Shown here piece after piece: positions 1 through 9,600 of a stretch of 64,000 nucleotides of DNA (the stretch's first letter is position 1; the number at the start of each line of letters is the position of its first letter). The translations under genes and the position numbers were made by a program. Source of the DNA: an uncultured Collinsella sp. GTDB lineage: Bacteria; Actinomycetota; Coriobacteriia; Coriobacteriales; Coriobacteriaceae. The DNA lies in the NCBI GenBank assembly GCA_900542825.1, contig UQOY01000002.1, forward strand, positions 141,269 through 205,268. Reading direction: 5' to 3'. The notes below the pieces were generated by a model that made no database searches, was not told the DNA's origin, and worked only from the letters and a program-made list of their open reading frames with translations.

Positions 1-1
1 G

Positions 2-1261
2 CCGGGCGTTCGTCTGAACATTGTTGTTGTCGACCCCAACGCCCGAACGATACTAGAACGCGAAGCAGCCCGCTACCCTGAGATGTTTGGCGAAAGCTGC
101 AACGGCATGTCGACAATTCGCTTTGTAGAAGCTGAGGCGCCCTCGGTTACAACCGATCGTCTGATTGCAGGCGGCACCGTCACTACGCTGCACTACGACG
201 CTCAAAACAAGTGCGTATCGTCCAAGGCTGACAGCGCGCTAATTCCCGATGACGCTCGTCTTTACGCTTTCGTAACCATGGGAGATTGTGGACAAAACCT
301 CTCCTATTCGCTCATGCTTCAACGTCAGATCTTCAATCGCTTTATCGACCAGGGCTCCCCGGACTACACCAAACAGCAACCCGTCATCTGTCCCCATATC
401 GAGAGCGAAGAAATCCTAGGCGCCCTTAAAAGCCTCGATAAGACTCAGACGACTGGCGAAAACGCCGCCAATATCATGCATCCGTTTGGTGCCCGCAAGG
501 CGTTCTACACCTACAGCAACATCATCAATGACGAGCGCGAGCGCCTGGCCGTGCAGCTCAATGCAGCATACGACCTTTGCTTTAATGGCTCTATTGAGAA
601 TGATTTTGACGCAACACTCGCCGTTGAGAAGGCAGTTAATAGTTACAACGGCAAAGAATCCAACAAGAGCAGCAGCCGAGCTTCGGCAGCACATATCCCC
701 TACCGCTTCTGGGCGCTTGGCTTTAGCGACGCCGACGTGGAGCAGGAATCCTTCGAGCATGCTTGGAGGGAGAAGCTGCAGGGCAAGGTCAAGCCGGCTT
801 CGAATAACGACAACATTGCCAATGCGATATTAAGCTCCGTCGTTCCCGACGCAGCTACCAAAGCCGAGTTCGATGCCAGCGAGCAGAAGAACCGCGAGGA
901 ATTCGCCCTTATCTGTCGTTTAGGTGACATGGAGCACGATCGTTGGCTTGCCTATTGCCAGGCAACGGGCATGACCGAACTGGGACACGGCACCATCGAA
1001 CAAGAACGCGAGCAGCGTATGCGTGCAGCAGCCGTCGATGCGTTCCTGAGCGGCAAGGCCAACAAGAGTGGGGCCGAAGGTGTTCGCAAGTCCGACATCC
1101 TCATGCGTCACGCCTACATGACACCCGACAACGACATACTCGGCGCCCGTGGATTCTTGCTAGGCAAAGACGTCTACGCCTACGACCGAATCATCGTCGC
1201 CCTCTCAGCTCGCATCGCCAAGGGAAATGTTGTCAAGCCCAAGAAGGACATAGATAAATAA
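2..1261 (+). CDS. 5'-truncated protein with RyR-like C-terminal region
   Basis: The reading frame is open from the left edge (first codons read PGVRLNIVVVDPNA), so the true start lies outside the window; 419 residues are visible. The beginning looks like the end of a Rossmann-type strand-helix unit. Near the C-terminus the pattern EHDRW, then H-A-Y-M-x-P, then YDR resembles the bacterial ryanodine-receptor (RyR) domain, which is often fused to TrkA-N or found beside TIR proteins in conflict systems. That likeness is by eye and weak. The gene lies 25 bp before the TIR gene on the same strand, so the two are probably cotranscribed. No catalytic motif is visible and the biochemical role is unknown. 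Confidence 0.5.
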   Translation, partial: PGVRLNIVVVDPNARTILEREAARYPEMFGESCNGMSTIRFVEAEAPSVTTDRLIAGGTVTTLHYDAQNKCVSSKADSALIPDDARLYAFVTMGDCGQNLSYSLMLQRQIFNRFIDQGSPDYTKQQPVICPHIESEEILGALKSLDKTQTTGENAANIMHPFGARKAFYTYSNIINDERERLAVQLNAAYDLCFNGSIENDFDATLAVEKAVNSYNGKESNKSSSRASAAHIPYRFWALGFSDADVEQESFEHAWREKLQGKVKPASNNDNIANAILSSVVPDAATKAEFDASEQKNREEFALICRLGDMEHDRWLAYCQATGMTELGHGTIEQEREQRMRAAAVDAFLSGKANKSGAEGVRKSDILMRHAYMTPDNDILGARGFLLGKDVYAYDRIIVALSARIAKGNVVKPKKDIDK

Positions 1262-1286
1262 CGATTTCAATCGAGAGGATTGCAAC

Positions 1287-2510
1287 ATGGGAAAGCCATC
1301 CACCGCAAATATAAAGCAAGATAGCGAGGGCCACACCCTTCTGCAGATATTCGTAAGCTACCGACGCGCGGACAACATATTCAACCACATGCTCGATATC
1401 GTTGACAGAACCCTAGATATGCTCAACACAAGCAAAGATATGCTTGCTTTGACCGACTATCGAATTGACAAGTTCACCGATATCGTCTCCATCGATTACG
1501 GGCAGCGCTGGGAACAGAAGATGAATGAAGCTCTCGAAGACTCGGACATCCTGCTTGCTTTCATAACGCCTGGCTATATCGAAAGCAAGAACTGCTGTCA
1601 CGAATACAACCATTTCCTTGAAAACGCTGAAGGAGAAAATGAGGAAAAAACTGACAAGGATGATAGGCCTCGCCGCTGCATTCCCGTTTTTTGGACAAGC
1701 CAAGATAAAATTGAAGCGAATATAAAAAAGAAATATGGCGAAAGCCCCGACGGAGAACCCGCTGCAAAAGAAAAATCCAGTCAAACTAGCTCGGACAGCC
1801 ATGACGACAAAAACGATCATGACGAGTCACTCGCTAAAGAACAGACCCGCGAAATCCGCGATAAGGAAAGCGGCGACAAAAGCGTCTCCGACAATCCCTC
1901 AAAAGATAAGAACTCAGCAAATAACGCCCGTAGCACTTGGGATTCAATCAAAGAGTTCAATGGCCTAGAGGCGGTCCTCCCTAAGTTCATTGAGCTTCTT
2001 AAGGACGATGCGCAGGGATCTGATTACGATTTCGTGAAAGACTGTATCGTTCGCTGGCTTGCTAACAAGATTTTCATCGTTGCAGATTCAATCATTAAGA
2101 GCAAACAAATAGTTGAGGAAGAGGATTCTACGATTGCGGAAGCGAAGACGGTCAAGCCATTAGACGACGAGCTTGCCGCCGCACTTTCCGACCATGTGTT
2201 TCATCTCTCGACAAAGAGCTCCGAAGGGACCGCTCATGTGTCCGATGGCGTTTTTATCGTCGAAAAAGGCACAAAAATTGCCAGGGATCTTACGGCAAGC
2301 TGCCCGGTCTCCGTCATCAAGCAACGCAACATGCATGCAGACCTCATAGAGGATTGCGTGCTCACCGGTGACATTGCGTTTTCGAGCCCCTCGGCGGCAG
2401 CGGGATTCGTAGCAGGCCGAAGCTCCAACGGTAAAACTATGTGGACGACCGATGAAAATAAAACCATCAACGATCTTGAGGAGGAATACAGGATGGGAAA
2501 ACAGTCGTAA
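1287..2510 (+). CDS. TIR domain protein with C-terminal DUF4357
   Basis: 407 residues. Residues 18-140 form a TIR domain: strand A reads IFVSYRRAD, a conserved Trp follows near 75, and the segment LLAFITPGYIESKNCCHEY contains the Glu (about 106) that is catalytic in NAD-cleaving TIRs. A hydrophilic, low-complexity linker (about 145-220) follows. Residues 321-400 (GVFIVEKGTKIARDLT, then SSPSAAAGFVAGRSSNG) match DUF4357, a small domain usually attached to restriction-modification or GIY-YIG proteins. The start has GAGAGG upstream. The gene is visibly richer in A+T than its neighbours, consistent with horizontal transfer. A role in NAD-based defence or signalling is inferred from the family and not shown. 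Confidence 0.82.
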   Translation: MGKPSTANIKQDSEGHTLLQIFVSYRRADNIFNHMLDIVDRTLDMLNTSKDMLALTDYRIDKFTDIVSIDYGQRWEQKMNEALEDSDILLAFITPGYIESKNCCHEYNHFLENAEGENEEKTDKDDRPRRCIPVFWTSQDKIEANIKKKYGESPDGEPAAKEKSSQTSSDSHDDKNDHDESLAKEQTREIRDKESGDKSVSDNPSKDKNSANNARSTWDSIKEFNGLEAVLPKFIELLKDDAQGSDYDFVKDCIVRWLANKIFIVADSIIKSKQIVEEEDSTIAEAKTVKPLDDELAAALSDHVFHLSTKSSEGTAHVSDGVFIVEKGTKIARDLTASCPVSVIKQRNMHADLIEDCVLTGDIAFSSPSAAAGFVAGRSSNGKTMWTTDENKTINDLEEEYRMGKQS

Positions 2511-2554
2511 GAGGAAAATGGACTGGAAAGAAAAACCATCCAGTAATAATGAAC

Positions 2555-2598
2555 AAAAAGAAGCGGGGCTCGTAAATGGCCGAGCTCCGCTTCTTTTT
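2555..2598. terminator. Bidirectional rho-independent terminator
   Basis: A perfect 18-bp inverted repeat (2555-2572 and 2581-2598) with an 8-nt loop begins with A5 and ends with T5. It therefore works on both strands, between the convergent TIR gene and the leftward ten-gene operon. Confidence 0.9.
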
Positions 2599-2646
2599 GT
2601 GCGTCTATGGACTTGCAGCAAAAGTACTCTGCCGCTCCAAGGGGCC

Positions 2647-3711
2647 CTACCGTTCCTCCAGCGTCCAGCCCTTCTGGGCGCAAAGATCGCGCAGGGTAGC
2701 CACCAGGTCGGCATTGGTGTTGCTGTCGACCACGATCTTGTCGATGTGATCAGCGGCAATGTTGAGTTTGGGGAACGAGTGGCTGCAACCCGACAGGTTG
2801 AGCTCGCCGACGTTACAGGTAATCTCGAGTGCGCCAAGAATGTCATCGTTCGAAAGATCAATCTTCTCGACGTCACCCTGAAGGCCTTGGTCAACGGTAA
2901 AGAACATCAGGTTCTTAAGACCCGAAGCGTTGATGGAATTGACAGCACCCTTAAGGCCTTCAATGCAAAAGGAATTGAGCTTGGGGCAGACGCTCAGGTC
3001 GAGGTCCTGGGTCGTCATGTCACCAAACTTGAGCACCTCGAGTGCCTCGAGCTCGCTAAAGTCTGCACTCTTGGCGCTCAGGGTATTGATGCCGAGCGTG
3101 TCGAGCTTGTCCAGCTTGCTAATGGGCGTGAAGTCCGTCACCTCGTCGGTCACGACCAGCCTCGTGATGCGCTGGGTCTCCTTGGCGGTCAGCTGGCCAT
3201 CGTCATCGTTATCGTAGTCGGCAAGCAGCCCGTGCAGGGTATCATCCGTGATCGCATCAACATCGACGAGACCTTTTTCTTTCTTGGTCTCGGAGCCAGA
3301 GGCGTCAGTTGAGCTCGACTCTTTAGAGGCGCTCGACGAGGCTCCCCCGCCGCCCTGCACATCGCCGACGCCGCCAATCACGGCAAAAGCGGCAACCACG
3401 CCTATGACCACAACCGCCGCAAGCACTACCAGGGCGCGAACGCCGCCCAAGCGAGAGACGGCTTCATTTGCACGTTCAGCCGCCTGTCCATTCGGCTGGC
3501 CGGCAGGGCGAGGGATCCGACTTGTCGAACGCCCCGGCGTCTGCTGCGCCTGCCCAGCAGACTGTTCGGTTGCCTGCCCGTTCGAACGCATATTCACCCG
3601 CACATCCGACGTCTCGGCAGCGTGCTCATGAGCCCCGCCCGAAGGCTGCTCGGTCACACGCTGAACCCGTTCGTTATCCCGCCAAGACATGTCGGGCTTA
3701 AAATTCGCCAT
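2647..3711 (-). CDS. Membrane-anchored EF-hand/LRR-like protein, paralogue 1
   Basis: 354 residues from an ATG preceded by GAGGAG; an in-frame upstream start lacks a better ribosome site. A Gln/Pro/Gly-rich cytoplasmic segment (about 1-85) precedes one transmembrane helix (VRALVVLAAVVVIGVVAAFAV), so the rest probably lies outside the cell. The outer part begins with a Ser-rich linker and an EF-hand-like loop (DYDNDDDGQLT). Irregular leucine-rich-like repeats follow (for example LDKLDTLGINTL, LEALEVLKFGDM). It is the last gene of the leftward operon and is paralogous to the neighbour at 3739. No enzyme motif is seen; a surface sensor or adhesin is a guess. Confidence 0.7.
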   Translation of the reverse strand: MANFKPDMSWRDNERVQRVTEQPSGGAHEHAAETSDVRVNMRSNGQATEQSAGQAQQTPGRSTSRIPRPAGQPNGQAAERANEAVSRLGGVRALVVLAAVVVIGVVAAFAVIGGVGDVQGGGGASSSASKESSSTDASGSETKKEKGLVDVDAITDDTLHGLLADYDNDDDGQLTAKETQRITRLVVTDEVTDFTPISKLDKLDTLGINTLSAKSADFSELEALEVLKFGDMTTQDLDLSVCPKLNSFCIEGLKGAVNSINASGLKNLMFFTVDQGLQGDVEKIDLSNDDILGALEITCNVGELNLSGCSHSFPKLNIAADHIDKIVVDSNTNADLVATLRDLCAQKGWTLEER

Positions 3712-3738
3712 ATCGCTTCTCCTCACTTGAGCGCATCG

Positions 3739-4644
3739 TTACTGCTGCTCCATGGTGTAGCCATAGTCACTGCTCATTTTTTGCAAAAACTCGACCATGC
3801 TGCTGCTTGTGTCGCTGTCATACAAGATCTTGCCAACGCGATTGGGCGTAAACGTAATATCGAAGGCATCTTCCCTGCCTGCGCCGCACAAATTGAGCGT
3901 TTCGACTCTGCTCCTGATCTTCAGGACCTCGAGGTTCACATCACCCGACAGGTCAAGTGTCCCAATACTGCCATCAAGGCCTTCGATCTGGACGTTCGTC
4001 AACGAGGACATGTTTTTGGCATGCAAGGCATCGACGGGGCTCTGGAGCCTGTTTACAGTAACGCGCTGTAGCTGAGGAAAACGTGTGAGATCAACCTGGG
4101 GCACCGAGCAGTCGCCGATGGACAGATGAGTGATATTGCTAATAGAGCTTATGTCGTAGCTTTCGCTGTCGTAGTCGCCGATGCCAAACGTCGTGATGTT
4201 GTGGAAGTTGGCCAACAGCGGAAGCGAATCAAATGACTCGACGTCGATTGAGCTAGCTTCATCCGCAGTCTCTTGCGAAATATTACCGTCCTCATCTGCA
4301 TCGAGCGCTAAGTCCGAGCGCAGCGTCTCGTCTGTAATTTCATCGAGCGTGAGCACTGTGGCCTTTTTCGCTTCTTCCTGATGGCGCTCCTCTTTTTCCT
4401 TTTTACGCTGAGCGCGCGCCGCCTCGTCTTCTTGCTGCTGTTTGGCCTCGGCGCGCTGCTCGGTCTGCCGATTGGTGTCGGAAATGCCGCTTGTGATGGA
4501 CGTGACCGCCACAATGGCAATGATTACCACCACGGCAAGGACAACCACTACACGCGGACCGCCCAAGCGGTTCACGATATCGTTGATATCCGATCCGTTG
4601 GACCCGGCGCCCCCGCGGCCAGACCCGTTCTGATTAATTGCCAT
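3739..4644 (-). CDS. Membrane-anchored EF-hand/LRR-like protein, paralogue 2
   Basis: 301 residues. A short Gly/Asn-rich N-terminus is followed by one transmembrane helix (VVVVLAVVVIIAIVAVTSI), a charged coiled-coil stretch rich in Glu/Lys/Gln (about 65-95), an EF-hand-like loop (DADEDGNIS) and irregular beta/leucine-rich repeats. The segment DEITDETL before the EF-hand is matched by DAITDDTL in the neighbour at 2647, so the pair arose by duplication. It is second to last in the operon. Calcium binding is predicted from the loop; the function is unknown. Confidence 0.7.
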   Translation of the reverse strand: MAINQNGSGRGGAGSNGSDINDIVNRLGGPRVVVVLAVVVIIAIVAVTSITSGISDTNRQTEQRAEAKQQQEDEAARAQRKKEKEERHQEEAKKATVLTLDEITDETLRSDLALDADEDGNISQETADEASSIDVESFDSLPLLANFHNITTFGIGDYDSESYDISSISNITHLSIGDCSVPQVDLTRFPQLQRVTVNRLQSPVDALHAKNMSSLTNVQIEGLDGSIGTLDLSGDVNLEVLKIRSRVETLNLCGAGREDAFDITFTPNRVGKILYDSDTSSSMVEFLQKMSSDYGYTMEQQ

Positions 4645-4665
4645 CCGTATTTCCCTTTCCGCCGC

Positions 4666-5703
4666 CTACAGGCGATCCTTGTCGAAGTACTCAGCGTCGC
4701 GCCAGTCGCCGCGCCAGCGGTAGGCGTGGGCGTTCTCGCGCGACCAGTCGCTCAGGTGGCGCAGGATGAAGCGGCTCATGTCGTCCGCGAGCGGCTCGAT
4801 CGGCCCCACGCGCCGCGCCTCGGCCGCCCGCTCCCAGAACGAGTACGCCATGAGGTAGAACGTGCCGGCGTCGACGTAGTCGCCCGGGTAGGCGGGGTCG
4901 TCGAACCAGCCGTGCGTGTCGGGCGTGCCGTTTTGCTCGCACCACTCCGCCACGTTGAGGGCGAGGCTCATCAGCGCCGTGTAGTCCTGCGGGTCGCCCG
5001 CGGCGAGCGCCTCGTGCAGGTTGGACATGGGGCCCTCGGCGCCGTAGGCCGGGTAGTACAGGCCCCAGATCCTCGACGCCGCCTCATCGGTGAGCTCCAT
5101 CTGCGAGGGGCGGTCGCCCAGGCCGTCATCGTAGACGGGAGCGCTGGGGTCCTCCCCCGTGAAGGCCCCGACGCCGTAATCGAGCGTGGAGGCGCTGTTG
5201 CGGACGCCGCGGGCGGCGCGGGCCATGGAGCCGAAGACCGAGTAGCCGCTGTGGTAGCCGCGGACCGTCTCGGTGACGAGCCGGCGCAGGCTGAAGTTGG
5301 CGTGGGCGCGGTCGCGGGCCTCGCGGGTGGCGGCGGAACCGCGGAAGAAATACGTGGCGCCGATGATCAGTTGCTTAATGATCATGCTCAAAGGGCCGGC
5401 AATGATTTCCGTCACAACTACGAGAAGACCAATGAATACAACAGCACCCAGAGCGAATGGATTGAACGCGCTATACCCCGGCGCCGGAAGCCCCGTATGC
5501 AATACATCGTCTCCGCCAACGTTCAAGTACATGCGGTACCAGACCGAGCAGAGCCCCCAAACCGTAAAAATACGCAGTGGGAAAAACCGAACAATGGTGG
5601 GAATCGCGTCCACGATGCGCGAAAGATTGATGTTAAAGCGAGGACGATTCGCGCCCTCGTTGTTTACCGGAGTAGCCGCCTCCGGATCGCCCGGAAGAGG
5701 CAC
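4666..5703 (-). CDS. Unknown membrane protein, start uncertain
   Basis: 345 residues counted from a GTG at 5703. Two to three hydrophobic segments lie in the first third (about 35-50, 80-100, 105-120), followed by a soluble, Trp/Tyr-rich C-terminal domain. The frame stays open upstream to 5922 and encodes what looks like real protein: QERLARLYSARAEG and, 40 residues on, QERLDRLRARRAG, an internal repeat. That segment has no ATG, GTG or TTG, and the GTG at 5703 has no ribosome site. It is in frame with the upstream gene, from which it is separated by tandem TAA and TAG stops. The C-terminal two thirds are much richer in G+C than the N-terminal part. I do not recognise the family. Confidence 0.6.
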   Translation of the reverse strand: MPLPGDPEAATPVNNEGANRPRFNINLSRIVDAIPTIVRFFPLRIFTVWGLCSVWYRMYLNVGGDDVLHTGLPAPGYSAFNPFALGAVVFIGLLVVVTEIIAGPLSMIIKQLIIGATYFFRGSAATREARDRAHANFSLRRLVTETVRGYHSGYSVFGSMARAARGVRNSASTLDYGVGAFTGEDPSAPVYDDGLGDRPSQMELTDEAASRIWGLYYPAYGAEGPMSNLHEALAAGDPQDYTALMSLALNVAEWCEQNGTPDTHGWFDDPAYPGDYVDAGTFYLMAYSFWERAAEARRVGPIEPLADDMSRFILRHLSDWSRENAHAYRWRGDWRDAEYFDKDRL

Positions 5704-5925
5704 GCCGGCGCGTCGCGCACGCAGGCGGTCGAGACGCTCCTGAGTGGAAACCGTTTGAGCCTGCGGTACTTCTGACGAAATGGACGCCCCCGCAGTCTCA
5801 CCCGCGAACGATGTCGCGTCCTCCTGCTGTCCCTCAGCACGAGCGCTATAAAGACGCGCGAGACGCTCTTGCGCCGACAGGCCTTCTTGCTGTTTATCGT
5901 TTGCCTTATGTTTTGCCTCTACCTA

Positions 5926-6552
5926 TTAGTAATGGAAGTGCGTCTGGGCATAGCGGTTAAGCGCATATCCAAACTCCCTGGTCACCGTCTTGATAGTGTG
6001 CGTCTCCATCTTTCTGGTCTGAGGATTACGCCGGTTAAAGACGAACGTGGGCATAAAGCCGCTCACTTCTTGAAACCCGCTCAGCGAATTAAAGGGGATG
6101 ATAATCGGCGGATTGGAATTGCCCGGAGCGAAAAGCCTACCCGCCACTGCCTTGCTATGACCCAGGCCTGGAACGAGCGACTTGACCACAGAATGGTTAT
6201 CGAGCGTTGACCCCTCACGCTTGGCGATAATCTCAAGGTGGTACTCGTAGATTCTAATGGAACACGGACGTCCATCGTACGAACCCAAACCTTCATTAAT
6301 CACCACGTCGTTTCGGATTTCGCGTTGTGCCATGTTCGAACGAGAGTGCGCATTGGCTTGAGAGCCGCGCTGGGACGCCACGTTCTCAATACCCAACATA
6401 TCATCAAAGGCAGCCATGGCGCGTCGCTCGGTGCCATGGAGACCGTCATTGCGTTGCGGTGTATTGGGAACCTGCGGTCGAGGCACCACCGGTCGCTGTT
6501 GGCGATCATTATTGGAATCCGAAAAAAGATTCCCCAGTCGTAGCGTGGGCAT
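5926..6552 (-). CDS. Unknown protein, possibly PH-like fold
   Basis: 208 residues with no signal peptide or membrane helix. The first 90 residues are hydrophilic and Asn/Gln/Arg-rich. Residues about 95-205 alternate short beta-type strands and end in a helix ([13 protein letters not shown]), an order that fits a bacterial PH/GRAM-like domain, but no diagnostic motif proves this. It lies downstream of the large kinase gene (about 100 bp gap) and ends in TAA immediately followed by an in-frame TAG before the next gene. A scaffold or membrane-recruitment role in the operon would fit but is speculation. Confidence 0.6.
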   Translation of the reverse strand: MPTLRLGNLFSDSNNDRQQRPVVPRPQVPNTPQRNDGLHGTERRAMAAFDDMLGIENVASQRGSQANAHSRSNMAQREIRNDVVINEGLGSYDGRPCSIRIYEYHLEIIAKREGSTLDNHSVVKSLVPGLGHSKAVAGRLFAPGNSNPPIIIPFNSLSGFQEVSGFMPTFVFNRRNPQTRKMETHTIKTVTREFGYALNRYAQTHFHY

Positions 6553-6651
6553 ACCCTGCTCCTATCGTTTATCAAAATTAACAGGTCACCAAGGAGTCAG
6601 AAACCCTCCTTGGCGACCCAATACGGTTCATGAAAAGAGTGACCCGCTCTA

Positions 6652-9600
6652 TTAGGCGGAAAGGAAAAGGTAGAAAAAGAATGCGCAGATACCAAAGCCA
6701 ATCAGCATCACAATAAATCCGAAGATACTAAGCAGCTGCGCAATGGTCACGATGCCCCAGAGGAAAAACTCGATGACGATCGGCAAGATCCAAGAGAAAA
6801 GCCAGGTGCGAATCGACTTTGCACTACCGGGGTGAGCATCGTCTCCAAAGAGAAGCATGACCGCCATGCCGCCAATGAGAATCGCCATTACTACGTCAAG
6901 CTTGGTAAACGTGTCGCCATCAACAAACATCGTTCCCATAAACCCAAAGGCGCTGGTGACAAGCGGAACGAAAACGACCAAGCGGCCAGCATAGCGTCCC
7001 AGTCTGTCCATCAGCTGCGGATCCATGTAAAACGCCGCTGGCGCACGACCACTTGAAAATGCAAGCGAACCGACCTGAGCAAGCGGCTTGTCGTCTGCCG
7101 ACATCGCAAGCTCCTCAAAAACTTGCCCCTTACGATCGGCAAACTCAACGAGCTGGAGCAAATATCGTTCAAGCGCATCCGAATTGGCATCGATATCGTT
7201 CCTAAGCGCGCTAACACGATCGGCGGCCGAATAAGAGCGCAGAAGATTGAGAGCGAGAAAACCAAAGCAGCCAATAAACGCAACCGCCAGAAAAATGCCC
7301 GCAAGCGGACCAAACGAACCCCAAGAAACAATCAGCTGACCAAAGGCACCACGGGAGCACATGATAAGGATGCAGTAAAGAAGCGCCACAAGAACGGTAT
7401 ACATCAAAACACCCCGCTGCTCCTTCTTTATGGCAGCGGCGCGAGCATCGCTATCGGCAATACCCTCAACAACACCGTAATCGCGTGTATCCTGCTCGAT
7501 AGCGGCCTTTAATGAGCCGTCTGCAACACCGCGGCTATCCTCGAGGAACTCAGCATATTCGGCAGAGGAGATCAAGCTTTCATCTGCAAGAAGCCTTACG
7601 CCGCGAGCCGCGAGCAACCGCTCGTCAACGCCCTGAGATATAAGCTCGGCAACATAGCCGCGTGGCACGGCATCGTCGCCGACCTGAGCGCAAAACAGTG
7701 CATTGCGCGTACAGGGGCGCGTTCCGTGCTTTCCGTCGACTTCCCAGCCGTTCACATACGGAACAGGCGTGAGCTCCATATCTTCCCGAAGCTTGATTCC
7801 CTCAAGACGCGCGTTGGAACCAGCCTGGATGAGCATGGAAACGGCAGTGTTTGCCGGCGGATTCAATCCGAGCAGGGCAATTTTGACCGCCTCGCCTGCG
7901 GAGCCTTGGGCCGAGTCGTAGAGGTCGGTGTGGGCGGCAAGCCACAGCCAAGCAGCATAGCTACCAAACTTACGATAAAACGCGCGTACCGCTTTCTTAT
8001 TGACCGCGACCTTATCCATATAATCGATCACGACATCTATATCGATGGCTCCGTGCGAAGTTGCCGCATTTCGAGTCGAGATAATTGCCGCCATCTCAGA
8101 AACGCCCGCAAAATTGAGCAAGAATTCATCCAGCTTGTGAGCCGACGAGCAAACGCCAAAAAACGCCGCCGGACGATTAACAACCGACATAAGCGCCGTC
8201 TGAGCAGCAGAACTTTTCTCCTCCTTGCGCGTCAGCAACCCCTTGAATAAACAAGCAGCGAAATGAGGATCACTCGAATGCAGCGCCAACTTCTCGAGTT
8301 CATGAATATCGGCAGCAAGCTTTGCGCGTTCATCGTTGAGATCGTTGTCTCGAGAAAGAATGCGGGATAAAAATCCCGAAGGCAGCACGCCTGACGATTT
8401 TGACCCGTCGAGACCGGACAGAACGGCATAGCGATCAATTTCGGCGACATCCATCTTGGCGATACGTGCCGGGAGGGCATCGCTCGCATCGGTGAGCGAG
8501 ACATCCTCGCCGCGCCACGACATAATCTTGCCGTTGGACATCTCATAGATTACGCAAGCGAGCGCCAAGTCGGGATTGGACGCTGTCTGGATATCCTCTT
8601 CGACCAACAGGTGAATCCTGGTCTGTAGGTCATTTTCACCCCAGTCGCCCATCAGGTTTTCGAGCTGTTGCTGGCTCATGCGAAGCTTGGCCTCGTCCCA
8701 ATTGGAGGACAGCGCGCGAGCGAGCAACACCGGATCGCTATACAGCTTGCCGGCAAACTCGTAAGGTTTGCGCGCGCTACCGGCATCCATGGTGGGAAGT
8801 TTGCGATAGAAATGATCTGGGTCGGCCATCCAGTCTTTGACCTCTTCGTAGCCAAAACGCTCGCCCGATAGCTCAAACGTCAAACCCTTGAGCAGGTTTC
8901 CCAAGGTCGCATCTTCCGGATGATTGAAGTCTGCAGGCTCGCCCGTCTCTTGGCGATCGGAAAGCGTATTGTCGTTTATGAACTCCTGCAGCGGATGGAC
9001 ATTGTTTTCGTAGAGCGTCCAGATCGTGTAGCCAAACGAATACCAGTCGTTTCGAGGGTCGACCATACCACCACGACCGGGCGTGTAGCCGTCGGAGCGC
9101 GTCATGGTGTTCGTCAGCCGGCTGTCAAATCCGGCAAGTGAGCGGGCGGAGCCATAATCTCCCAGCACGATCTGCTTGTCGTACAGGTAGACGTTCTGCG
9201 GCTTAATGTCACGATGAACAATGCCAAGCTCGGTATGGAGCAACTCGATTGCCTGGCTGAGCTCGGGAATCACGCGGCTCTTAACCATATTCTTGCTACG
9301 GGGACGATCAAAAAGGCATGTGGCCAGCGGCGTAATGGAAACATCCCACAGCTGAGGAGCCGCAGTCCCCACTTCGGTCGCGCTCAGGCCCTGGTGCAGA
9401 TAGGCAAAGATGGGCAGCAGATGCGTCTGAGACACGGGACGGCCATTAAGCCCCATTACGGCGCTTACCACCTTTTGATATGCCGAACGCTCGGCGCCCA
9501 CAAGAGGCTTAAAGACCTTGGCAACGCATGCCAAACCATCGCTCACCCGCTCGGCGGCAACAATGGTAGATTGACCGCCATGGCCAATGACCTGTCCCAA

